Source: Cloacimonetes bacterium UBA3541
GTDB lineage: Bacteria; Cloacimonadota; Cloacimonadia; Cloacimonadales; Cloacimonadaceae
Assembly: GCA_002376725.1 (NCBI GenBank)
Contig: DFOM01000022.1
Coordinates: 1-42,206, forward strand
Direction: 5' to 3'
Length of the DNA stretch: 42,206 nucleotides
The notes beneath the pieces were generated by a model. The model was not told where the DNA came from. It did no database searches and worked only from the letters and a program-made list of their open reading frames with translations. Made by a program: the position numbers and the translations under genes. How positions within the stretch are numbered: position 1 is the stretch's first letter; each line of letters begins with the position of its first letter. Positions 16,765 through 25,158 of this stretch are shown here, piece by piece.

Positions 16765-17403
16765 GTTTAACTCCAGCAATCTATCACTTAGTGCCTTCAT
16801 TTTCCTTTATAATAATATTCATTATCTTCATTAATTATGTATTTTCTACAATATTTTTGAAATACTTGATAGTATTTCTATCCTTCCTTTATCTTAGCTC
16901 TTTCATGTCAAAAGTAATAGGAAAGAGTCAAGGGAGAGTAAGGATACTCTCATCACTTTGTCCTAAGATGGGCTAACGAAATTAGAGAGCTAATAAAAAG
17001 CAAAAAATTAAATATATGATATTATAAGCTCTGATAGCGAAGAGATTAAAAGAGATTAAGCGAGCGACAATAACTATTATCACGAATTTACCAATATTAT
17101 AATTAAAAATATAAATTTTAATACTATTAGAATAACAACCTACTAAATGGCTAATCAAATATGGGTGTATTTATGTTAAAAAAGTGCTGCCATTCTTCTA
17201 TAATGGATGGCAGCACTGAAGTTTAGTAATAAAAGTATAGGTTAATATTATCAATTATGGCATTACTTGTATGTGGGAAAGCCATAAATAATATCCCAAA
17301 TTCCGATTAGAGCTATTAAATAACATATACCACACAAATTTCTGTTTGTAATCGCTATGTTTAATAACAGAAAGTAGATAACCTATTGAAGATAAACGAT
17401 ACA
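16765..17403. other. Long AT-rich intergenic region without a convincing gene
   Basis: About 640 bp. Contents noted: a 7-bp perfect hairpin GAGAGTA-AGGA-TACTCTC at 16934-16951 in a locally G-richer stretch (about 16920-16980) that looks foreign to its AT-rich surroundings; a tandem AGAGATTAAA/AGAGATTAAG at about 17041-17060 between AGCGA and GCGAGCGA; a - strand terminator at 17178-17217; and the 3' untranslated part of the lipoprotein gene (17218-17403). No tRNA-like T-loop was found. Confidence 0.6.
17178..17217 (-). terminator. Rho-independent terminator of the lipoprotein gene
   Basis: Reading the - strand, AGTGCTGCCAT (17217-17207) pairs perfectly over 11 bp with ATGGCAGCACT (17193-17183), loop 13 nt, and is followed by a run of Ts (TTTTTT ending at 17178). 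The GC-rich stem stands out in this AT-rich DNA. It lies about 190 bp after the stop codon at 17404. Confidence 0.85.
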
Positions 17404-19881
17404 TTATAGTTTAGGAGGAAGTGTAGAAGCATCAACTTTAGAGTGCTTATCAGTAACTTTAAAACTCCACCCTTTTCCAGCATCAAAATGCAGGGTAGTC
17501 ACATCCCATAAATCACCGGAATCGGATAAAAAGCCATAATAATTAACTGGAGCTTGTTCTCCTTGCTGGATTACAACTACACAGTTTGTGCCGATAGCAT
17601 TTTCACTATCATGGTCACTGTAATAATGAACTTGTACATAATAATCCCCTGGGATTACATTTTGAGTAGTAATATTTTCAGGTCCATAGCCATCCACATC
17701 GTCTACATCAAGAGCTAATCCACTAGCTGTATTTCTGTTTCTCCAGTAACATTTTTCGCCATTAGGGTCAGTAATCCAAAAGTCAACATCCGTTCCATAA
17801 GTATCCCAAGTTAGGGTACAATGTAGTGCCATTAATGGTACTAATGAAGAAAAAGTCATCGTATTTTCTGCTACCAGAGCTCCAGAAACAGCTACCACAT
17901 AAACGGAATGCTGAACTTCCTCAGTTGAACCGGTTAATACTATTTCCTGAGAGAAATTTCCATTAACTAAATTAAGATCAAGAGTATGCTCGCTATCATT
18001 ATCCAGAATTAGTAAAGCAGTTGTCAATTGTGGATTGGCGATTTTTCCACTGATATTAACTATACGGTCAGTGACAAGATCAGAGATTTCCTTTATGGTG
18101 ACATAAAATTCAACTGGAAGCTCAATTGTATCAGTAATGAGTACATTGTCATTGTTCTGATTCTGAGTGGTAAATTGATATTGAAGAGTCAGTTGATTTT
18201 GAGTGAGTTCTTTATTGATATTAATATGCACACTTACAGGTAAGGTTTCTCCGGCTTCAATAGATACATTGGAAGGACTAAAGTATGAAGAAAAACCACT
18301 TGAAGCTAAAACATTGTGATAACCAGTCAGGTCTGTTGTACCGGTATTACTAACAAAGAGTTTAATAGTAGCGCTTTCTCCAGGATTGAGTTTCTCATCA
18401 ATAAAGTTTTCAGATACAATTTCCCAATCATCAATAACTAATCTTCCTCCAGATGAAGCAATATTAATGCTTCTGGATTTATGATTACCTAAATTATCGG
18501 AAATTTCAACCAAGATGGTGTATTCCTTTTCTTCTGTAGGAGTGAAAGTTAAATCCGTTCCATTTGCTTTAAAACCAGTGTAATTACCTCCGGAAACAGA
18601 CCACTGAAAAGAAAGAGCCTGTCCAATAGTGCTAACACAGGTGATATGAGCATGAACTGGTTGATTAACGGTTACACATCCTTCGTTAACGGTTAAATCT
18701 TCAATTATGATGGCATTTTCTGAAAGTTTGAGAAGATTGGTAGCAACTTCAGTCAATCCCGCTCTTGCTATTTGCAGATTATCATATACGCCCCGGATAA
18801 AATCTTGAGCGAGGGCAATAACCTGATATTCTCCTTCAGGTAACTGTTGTTCTAGATTTTGAGGTGCATTCATAATGATAGTAATGCGCGGATCATCTTC
18901 AGGCATATTAGAACGGGAAATAATTAGAGTTTTACCTGTTTCAATAGGAGGATTTCCACTTTCTGAAGAATTGACATTGAGATTAAGAGTTCCAGCATCC
19001 TGAGGAGTTTCATCCTCTTCCATCATTTGATCCAGTACTTCATTGGTCCATTCACCAACATCTCCACCATAAGCATCGCCTACAGCTTTAACTCCTGTTT
19101 CTCCAAGTTCTTTTGCTGTTTCAGCCGTAGCTTGTCTTTCTTCATCGCTCCATAACATAACACCGGAGCGAGTTTGCATTTTTATAGGGTCATCATCACT
19201 TAAGTTAAGATAAGCATTGGCTTTTTCCTGAGGTGTATTACCTGGTAAATTATCATAAGGAATAGTATAATTACAATCTTCAGGAGAAGTATTTGGATTC
19301 CAGTTTAGAATCATTTCCCGAATCTTAGCATCACGAGCATTATTACGTTTTTGAATAGTTTCTGCCCAGCCTGAAAGTAATGGAATGCCAGATTCAGGGT
19401 CATTTAAAACCTGACGGATACTTTTTTTACCACTTAAAACTCTCCAACCAGAACGCACCATTCTCCCACCAGATACAACTGTATCCTTTGCCTTGTTATA
19501 GATACCTTTTGCCACACTTGATAACAATCCCTTACTCTCTCCATAAGGAACAATGGCATTTTCCGCTTGAACTAAAACAGAAAAATGATCAGCAATAACA
19601 TTACACTGATTATAATAGTCATCTACCATACCATCAATTTCACTGAATGGGTCCTGTTTTTTTGATTTATTTCCTAGATTTAGAATGGCATTTTGAATAT
19701 TATACATCGTGCCATCATGTGATTCTAAAGTTGAAGTTAAGTCTGTTTGATACTGCCAGTAATTATTCAGAGCGGTTACAATTTCCATATTAGTTTGAGA
19801 AGGCTCATCTTTTTTTTCACAGGCAGTGAAAATAAATAAAACTAAGAAAGATACAACTACAACGAAAAGTTTTGTTTTCAT
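17404..19881 (-). CDS. Large multidomain lipoprotein with PKD-like and DUF2135-like domains
   Basis: An 825-residue exported lipoprotein: signal peptide with lipobox IFTAC, lipidated Cys21, followed by EKKDEPS. Residues about 25-300 are mostly helical and unassigned. Then come beta-rich parts: a possible PKD/Ig-type domain (about 400-475, CVSTIGQALSFQWSVSGG), a CARDB-like domain (about 495-580, LFVSNTGTTDLTGY), an unassigned beta segment, and near the C-terminus (about 690-800) a block with TWDTYGTDVDFWITDPNGE and PGDYYVQVHYYS, typical of the YfaP/DUF2135 family. The ATG follows a strong TAAGGAG. It stands alone between two long non-coding regions, with its own terminator. Probably surface or periplasmic; binding partner unknown. 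Confidence 0.75.
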   Translation of the reverse strand: MKTKLFVVVVSFLVLFIFTACEKKDEPSQTNMEIVTALNNYWQYQTDLTSTLESHDGTMYNIQNAILNLGNKSKKQDPFSEIDGMVDDYYNQCNVIADHFSVLVQAENAIVPYGESKGLLSSVAKGIYNKAKDTVVSGGRMVRSGWRVLSGKKSIRQVLNDPESGIPLLSGWAETIQKRNNARDAKIREMILNWNPNTSPEDCNYTIPYDNLPGNTPQEKANAYLNLSDDDPIKMQTRSGVMLWSDEERQATAETAKELGETGVKAVGDAYGGDVGEWTNEVLDQMMEEDETPQDAGTLNLNVNSSESGNPPIETGKTLIISRSNMPEDDPRITIIMNAPQNLEQQLPEGEYQVIALAQDFIRGVYDNLQIARAGLTEVATNLLKLSENAIIIEDLTVNEGCVTVNQPVHAHITCVSTIGQALSFQWSVSGGNYTGFKANGTDLTFTPTEEKEYTILVEISDNLGNHKSRSINIASSGGRLVIDDWEIVSENFIDEKLNPGESATIKLFVSNTGTTDLTGYHNVLASSGFSSYFSPSNVSIEAGETLPVSVHININKELTQNQLTLQYQFTTQNQNNDNVLITDTIELPVEFYVTIKEISDLVTDRIVNISGKIANPQLTTALLILDNDSEHTLDLNLVNGNFSQEIVLTGSTEEVQHSVYVVAVSGALVAENTMTFSSLVPLMALHCTLTWDTYGTDVDFWITDPNGEKCYWRNRNTASGLALDVDDVDGYGPENITTQNVIPGDYYVQVHYYSDHDSENAIGTNCVVVIQQGEQAPVNYYGFLSDSGDLWDVTTLHFDAGKGWSFKVTDKHSKVDASTLPPKL

Positions 19882-20279
19882 TGTCCTTTACTCCTTACAA
19901 TGCTTTTTTAATGATATAATAAATGCGGGATATTGATATCTTATTTCTCTTACAATAATTTGTAATTAAAATAATATATTCAATTTTAAACGCATTATTA
20001 GCTGCTTAACATTTTTAAATAATGTTCTATTGTCAAGTGAAATTTTATAGGGATTCAGATTTGATTTTTTCCAATTATATTTGTTTCTTTTAGGTATTTT
20101 TTTAACTGTAACATCTATTCCTTGTTACAATGTTTCTGATGTTATTAAATATAGTAAATTATATTTTATATAATTTGAAGATGATTGATAATAGAATAAC
20201 AGGCAGGAATTAATTTCTTTGACAGCTTTATAGGGCTAAAATAAGAAGGTAACATTACAATAATCAGGGAGCAGCAAGA
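19882..20279. other. Divergent intergenic region with inverted repeats
   Basis: 398 bp between the lipoprotein gene (-) and the M18 aminopeptidase gene (+). It holds a - strand TTGACA at 20036-20031, with an inverted repeat AACATT-N7-AATGTT (20008-20026) in the spacer/-10 position; a second inverted repeat TGTAACA-N9-TGTTACA (20107-20129); and a + strand TTGACA at 20219. The repeats could be operators of a regulated divergent promoter. No small gene is convincing. Confidence 0.5.
20219..20247 (+). promoter_or_regulatory. Candidate promoter of the aminopeptidase-trpS operon
   Basis: TTGACA at 20219-20224, 17-base spacer, then TAAGAA at 20242-20247; about 32 bases before the ATG at 20280. Perfect -35, weak -10. 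Confidence 0.45.
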
Positions 20280-21557
20280 ATGCATAAATATATTGTAGAT
20301 TTTTTGGACCTTCTAAATGGTTCACCAACATCAATACAAGCTTCCAGCGAAATTATTAAAAGGCTGGAGAGATATGATTTTAAGCTATTAAAGGAGGAAG
20401 ATCACTGGGAACTTCAAAATGGAGGTAAATACTATATTTGCCGTGATACTAGCATTATAGCTATCATTTTAGGAAGTAGAAATCTTCTGGATACAGGATA
20501 TAAAATTGGTGCAGCACATATAGATAGTCCCAGTTTGAAGATAAAACCAGAAAGCTTAAAAACTGAAAATAGTATCACAAGTATATCAGTAGAGGTTTAT
20601 GGAAGTCCTATAATAAGCTCCTGGATTGATCGCAGTTTAGGAATTGCAGGAAGAATTGCGGTCAAAGAAGAGGATAATTTTAGAATTTTGCCAGTTGATT
20701 TACGAAGACCCGTAGCTGTGATACCCAATGCTGCACTTCATCTTAATAGAGAGATAAATAAAGGTTTTGAATATAATAAGCAAACTCATCTCAAAGCCAT
20801 ATTACAGAGTAAAGAAAGCGATAAAAATCCGTTAATGGGAGCTTTAGCTACCGAATTAGGAGTTGCTAGAGATGATATTTTTGGAAGTGAGCTTTTTCTT
20901 TATGATTTTGAACTAGCTGAGCTCTGTGGTTTAGACCAGAGTTTGATAATGAGTGCCAGATTGGATAATTTGGGAATGACTCATTCTATATTAAGTGCTA
21001 TATCAGAAGTTGAAAATCCTGAGAGCACTTGTATAGCAGCTTTATTTGACCATGAAGAAATTGGTTCTGAAACGAGACAAGGAGCTGATTCTTCTTTTCT
21101 GGAAAATATTTTGGAAAGGATAGCTATTACGAAAGGATATTCTCGCGAAGAATATCTAAGGATATTAAATAAGTCATTTCTCGTTTCTGGTGATATGGCA
21201 CATTCTTATCATCCTTCCTATCCTGAAAAATATGACCCAAGTTACTCTCCCGTAATGAATGGTGGACCAGTAATTAAATGGCATGCGAATTATAATTATG
21301 CGACCAATCTTGAAAGCAGCCAGATGTTTAAAAAGCTGTGCAAAACGGCGGAAGTGCCCTGTCAAACTTATATTATACGCAGTGATTTATTATGTGGAAG
21401 TACAATAGGACATATTCTTTCATCCCGTCTAGGAATTCCAGTAGTTGATGTTGGTAATCCTCTCTGGGCAATGCATTCAGTTCGTGAAACAGTTGGCGTT
21501 CAAGATCATATAAATATGATAAAAGTTTTAGAATTATATTATCAAAAAAATATATAG
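20280..21557 (+). CDS. M18-family aminopeptidase
   Basis: A 425-residue cytosolic zinc aminopeptidase of the ApeB/aspartyl-aminopeptidase family, releasing N-terminal (often acidic) residues from peptides. Metal and catalytic motifs are visible in order: AAHIDSPSLKIKP (His and Asp), a DNLGMTH block with the bridging Asp, FDHEEIGSETRQGA with the catalytic/ligand Glu pair, GDMAHSYHPSYPEKYD, and the C-terminal GSTIGHILSSRLGIPVVDVG with MHSVRE carrying the last His ligand. It fits a peptide- and amino-acid-fermenting organism. It heads a four-gene unit; the next gene starts 10 bp later. Confidence 0.93.
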   Translation: MHKYIVDFLDLLNGSPTSIQASSEIIKRLERYDFKLLKEEDHWELQNGGKYYICRDTSIIAIILGSRNLLDTGYKIGAAHIDSPSLKIKPESLKTENSITSISVEVYGSPIISSWIDRSLGIAGRIAVKEEDNFRILPVDLRRPVAVIPNAALHLNREINKGFEYNKQTHLKAILQSKESDKNPLMGALATELGVARDDIFGSELFLYDFELAELCGLDQSLIMSARLDNLGMTHSILSAISEVENPESTCIAALFDHEEIGSETRQGADSSFLENILERIAITKGYSREEYLRILNKSFLVSGDMAHSYHPSYPEKYDPSYSPVMNGGPVIKWHANYNYATNLESSQMFKKLCKTAEVPCQTYIIRSDLLCGSTIGHILSSRLGIPVVDVGNPLWAMHSVRETVGVQDHINMIKVLELYYQKNI

Positions 21558-21567
21558 GAGAATCCTA

Positions 21568-22818
21568 ATGGCAATCTTCAAATCTTTCAAAGCTGTCCGT
21601 CCCTTACCCGATTATGCATCTGAGATAGCGTCTTTACCATATGATGTAATGGATTCAGATGAAGCAAGAATTGAAGCACAGAAACATCCATTGAGTTTTA
21701 TCCGAGTAGAAAAACCGGAAGTAGATTTACCTCTAGATACTGATTTATATGATCCAGCCGTTTATGCTAAAGCTCGTGAGAATCTTTATAGTTATCTACA
21801 AAGGGGTTATATGAAACAGGATGCCAAACCGATGTATTATGTCTATCGTGAAATTATGAATGGTAGAGAACAAAATGGATTGGTTGGATTGGTATCAGTT
21901 GACGAATATGTGTCCGGATTGATTAAAAAGCATGAATTGACCAGAGAAGATAAAGAGCAGGACCGTATCCGTCATATTGATGTCTGTAATGCCCATTCTT
22001 CTCCTGTATTTCTAACCTATAAGCATCAAGATACTATAAATGATGTGGTAGAAAGAGTGAAAAAGAGCCGGTTTCCGGAATATGATTTTGTAACCGATGA
22101 TGGTATAAGTCACTCTCTGTGGTTAATAGATAACAAAGATGATATTGAGGCTATACAAAAAGGTTTTGCAGCATTGGAATGTCTGTATGTAGCTGATGGA
22201 CATCATCGTACAGCTTCCGCTGCTAAAGTTGGGTTATTACGTCGTCAGCAACATCCAGATTATACTGGAGAAGAAGAGTTCAATTTCTTTATGGCTGTTA
22301 TTGTTCCGGATAATCAACTCAAGATTTACGATTATAATAGAATTGTGCGTGATTTAAATAATCATACGGTGGATACCTTTTTGCATTTAGTGAAAGACAA
22401 GTTTGAAGTGACGAAATTGTCTGGTATCAAGGAGTTTAAGCCCACTCATAAACATGAAATAGGAATGTATCTTGATCATTCTTGGTATTGTCTTAGACCT
22501 CGTTATGGTACCTGGGATGCCAACAATACGGTGTCTTCTCTAGATGTTTCTATTCTACAAAATAATTTACTGCACCCTATTTTAGGTATTGAGGACCCTA
22601 GAAGAGATGAACGAATAGATTTTGTAGGAGGCATAAGAGGATTGGAAGAATTGGTCAGAAGGGTGAATAGTGGAAGAGAAGCAGTTGCCTTTGCTATGTA
22701 TCCAACTTCAGTTGATGAGTTAATGAGAATAGCAGATGCGGGAGAAATTATGCCTCCAAAATCAACCTGGTTTGAACCAAAGTTACGCTCAGGACTTTTT
22801 ATTCATTTACTGGAATGA
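21568..22818 (+). CDS. DUF1015 family protein
   Basis: A 416-residue soluble protein of the widespread DUF1015 (SerC-associated, HTH-like) family. Recognisable blocks are the N-terminal FKAVRPLPDYASEIASLPYD, IKKHELTREDKEQDR, NAHSSPVFLTY, YVADGHHRTASA (about residues 210-221, reminiscent of a catalytic ParB-like GHHR), and a C-terminal MPPKSTWFEPKLRSGLF. The function is not established, though a link to serine metabolism has been suggested from gene neighbourhoods elsewhere. The ATG follows TAGGAG. It overlaps rimO by 4 bp. Confidence 0.9.
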   Translation: MAIFKSFKAVRPLPDYASEIASLPYDVMDSDEARIEAQKHPLSFIRVEKPEVDLPLDTDLYDPAVYAKARENLYSYLQRGYMKQDAKPMYYVYREIMNGREQNGLVGLVSVDEYVSGLIKKHELTREDKEQDRIRHIDVCNAHSSPVFLTYKHQDTINDVVERVKKSRFPEYDFVTDDGISHSLWLIDNKDDIEAIQKGFAALECLYVADGHHRTASAAKVGLLRRQQHPDYTGEEEFNFFMAVIVPDNQLKIYDYNRIVRDLNNHTVDTFLHLVKDKFEVTKLSGIKEFKPTHKHEIGMYLDHSWYCLRPRYGTWDANNTVSSLDVSILQNNLLHPILGIEDPRRDERIDFVGGIRGLEELVRRVNSGREAVAFAMYPTSVDELMRIADAGEIMPPKSTWFEPKLRSGLFIHLLE

Positions 22819-24122
22819 AATATTATTATATAGTAAGCTTAGGCTGTTCCAAAAATTTGGTTGATAGTGAGATATTCGCTACTATCCTGGAAAAAGCAGG
22901 ATATCACCCCTGGGATGATAATGAATCTATAGACCTTGTTTTGGTTAACACCTGTTCCTTCATAGAACCTGCTCTAGAGGAATTAGAAAAGGTTCTTTCT
23001 GAATTAGTAGAAATGAAAAAAGAAGGTGAGATTAAACAGCTTATAGTTACAGGTTGTTTAATGAATAGAGGATTAGAAAAATTCCGGAAAGCATATTCTG
23101 AGGTTGATAATTGGATTGAATTAAAAGATTTTGCAACTTTAGAAGAATGGCTCGGTCTCACTCCTCAAGTTAAATATCAGAGAACTTCAATTGACGATGT
23201 ATATTATCGTTATTTACGCATTAGTGATGGATGTTCCAATCATTGCACTTATTGTACAATCCCTTCTATTCGGGGTGAGATGAAAAGTGTTCCGATAGAA
23301 ACATTAGTTGAAGAAGCTCAAGAATTGGCTCATGAAGGTAATAAGCTTTATTCTGAGCTAATTGTAATTGCACAAGATACTTCCAACTATGGAATAGACC
23401 TCTATGGTCACAAGTTATTACCAGAATTGCTGGAAGAGCTGATAAATCTTAATGTATATCAATGGATTAGAGTTCTCTATCTGCATCCCGACCATTTTGA
23501 GACTTCTTGGCTAGAGCTCTGGGAAAAACATCCAGAGCTTATACCCTATTTTGAGATTCCTATTCAGCATAGTTCCGATTCAATCTTAAAGGCAATGGGA
23601 AGGCGAAAAGGGTCTACTGAGTTGAAAGAAATGTTTTATGAGATAAAAAGAAGAATCCCTCAAGCTGTTTTTCGCACTACTTTAATGGTAGGATTTCCGG
23701 GAGAATCCAGACAAGATTTTGAATCACTTAAAAGTTTTATCTCTTCTATCCCTTTTCTTTATCCTGTAATATTTCCCTATTACAGAGAAGAAGGAACTGT
23801 CGCAGCTGAAATGGAAAATCAGGTTTCTACCAGAATTATCCAGAGACGCTATAATCAGTTAATAGACCTCCAGCAACAGACCATAGAAGAAATTCTGCTA
23901 AGCTATGTTGGTAAAACTGTTGATCTCTTAATAGAAGAAAATACAGATGAAGTTGAGGGTGCTGATTATATTGGACGAACTTGGTTCCAAACACCAGATA
24001 TTGATGGCATAACATTTGTAAAAGGGAATAATCTGGAATTAGGGAAAATTTATCCTGTAAGATTAATAGATACTGAGGGAACAGATTTATTTGGAGAAAT
24101 AATTAAGGAAGGAGAAAAATGA
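22815..24122 (+). CDS. rimO: Ribosomal protein S12 methylthiotransferase RimO
   Basis: A radical-SAM methylthiotransferase that modifies Asp of ribosomal protein S12. The UPF0004 N-domain supplies Cys11, Cys47 and Cys81; the radical-SAM cluster is C140-x3-C144-x2-C147 in SDGCSNHCTYC. A TRAM domain occupies about residues 365-430. The signature VSLGCSKNLVDSE and the IRGEMKSVPIE stretch point to RimO rather than MiaB. The length of 435 is normal. It overlaps both neighbours by 4 bp. Confidence 0.95.
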   Translation: MKYYYIVSLGCSKNLVDSEIFATILEKAGYHPWDDNESIDLVLVNTCSFIEPALEELEKVLSELVEMKKEGEIKQLIVTGCLMNRGLEKFRKAYSEVDNWIELKDFATLEEWLGLTPQVKYQRTSIDDVYYRYLRISDGCSNHCTYCTIPSIRGEMKSVPIETLVEEAQELAHEGNKLYSELIVIAQDTSNYGIDLYGHKLLPELLEELINLNVYQWIRVLYLHPDHFETSWLELWEKHPELIPYFEIPIQHSSDSILKAMGRRKGSTELKEMFYEIKRRIPQAVFRTTLMVGFPGESRQDFESLKSFISSIPFLYPVIFPYYREEGTVAAEMENQVSTRIIQRRYNQLIDLQQQTIEEILLSYVGKTVDLLIEENTDEVEGADYIGRTWFQTPDIDGITFVKGNNLELGKIYPVRLIDTEGTDLFGEIIKEGEK

Positions 24123-25111
24123 AAGTTGCACTAACAGGCATAAAACCAACAGGCGTTCCACATATAGGCAATTATGTGGGTGCTATTCGTCCCGCTTTAG
24201 AATTAGCAAAAACCTGCGAAGCTCGCTATTTTATTGCTGATTATCATGCACTGAATTCCTGCAAAGATCCAGAAGAGATAAAAAAGATGACTCTGGAAAT
24301 AGCAGCAGCTTGGCTTGCCTGTGGTTTAGATCCGGAGAAGGTTCTTTTTTATAAACAATCACTGGTTCCTCAAACCTTTGAGCTTATGGTAATTTTAATG
24401 GCATTTACTCCTAAAGGTTTGATGAATCGGGCACATGCATATAAATCAATGGTACAGGATAATCTTGAAAGTGGAAAAGATCCGGATTATGGAATCAATA
24501 TGGGTCTTTATACCTATCCTGTCTTAATGTCAGCAGATATACTATTATTTGATACAGATTATGTACCTGTTGGAAGTGACCAGTTTCAGCATATAGAGAT
24601 GGCACAAGATATAGCACAGAGTTTTAATTATAATTACGGCAAAGAATACCTAAAGATACCTCAGGCTATTGCCAGAGAGGAAACTAAAACACTTTTAGGT
24701 TTAGACGGGCGCAAGATGTCCAAAAGTTATGGTAATACAATACCGATGTTTGCTTCAGAAGAAGAGCTTTATCGGCTGGTAATGAGAATTGTTACAAATT
24801 CTCAAACAGTGGAAGAACCTAAGGACCCTGAAACCTGCACCATTTTTGCCATTTATAGGAATTTTGCTACTCCAGAACAAACGGAGGCATTGCGTAGACG
24901 CTATCTGGCAGGTGGTATGAGCTGGAAAGAAGCAAAAGAAGAGCTATTTGAGGTTTTGAATGCCCATTTAACACCTTTAAGAGAGAAATATAATGAACTA
25001 ATCTCTAGACCTGATAATATAAAAATGATACTGGAAGAAGGTTCTGCTAAAGCCCGAGAATTAGCTATTAAGAAGATAAAAGAACTGAGACAGGTTATTG
25101 GAGTGGACTAA
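24119..25111 (+). CDS. trpS: Tryptophanyl-tRNA synthetase
   Basis: A 330-residue class Ic synthetase charging tRNA-Trp. It has the HIGH variant PHIGNY (residues about 14-19, after GIKPTG) and KMSKSYGNT (about residues 199-207), with the TrpRS-type ADYHAL and GSDQFQHIE blocks. It overlaps rimO by 4 bp and ends the + strand unit. An 8-bp inverted repeat follows in the 43-bp gap before the convergent transporter gene. Confidence 0.95.
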   Translation: MKVALTGIKPTGVPHIGNYVGAIRPALELAKTCEARYFIADYHALNSCKDPEEIKKMTLEIAAAWLACGLDPEKVLFYKQSLVPQTFELMVILMAFTPKGLMNRAHAYKSMVQDNLESGKDPDYGINMGLYTYPVLMSADILLFDTDYVPVGSDQFQHIEMAQDIAQSFNYNYGKEYLKIPQAIAREETKTLLGLDGRKMSKSYGNTIPMFASEEELYRLVMRIVTNSQTVEEPKDPETCTIFAIYRNFATPEQTEALRRRYLAGGMSWKEAKEELFEVLNAHLTPLREKYNELISRPDNIKMILEEGSAKARELAIKKIKELRQVIGVD

Positions 25112-25113
25112 AT

Positions 25114-25158
25114 TTAATCCTTTATTTAAGTATTAGGTGATTTATAGAGCAGGATTAA
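25114..25158. terminator. Weak shared inverted repeat between convergent genes
   Basis: TTAATCCT (25114-25121) and its complement AGGATTAA (25151-25158) flank the gap between trpS and the Na/Pi cotransporter gene, just after one stop codon and overlapping the other. The 29-nt loop is long and no T-run follows, so a terminator role is tentative. Confidence 0.35.

Noticed and set aside
16758..16976. 72-residue + strand reading frame with hydrophobic translation
   Set aside because: TTG start overlaps the opposite-strand -35 box of the YjdF-like gene, no ribosome-binding site, and Phe/Ile-rich composition expected by chance.
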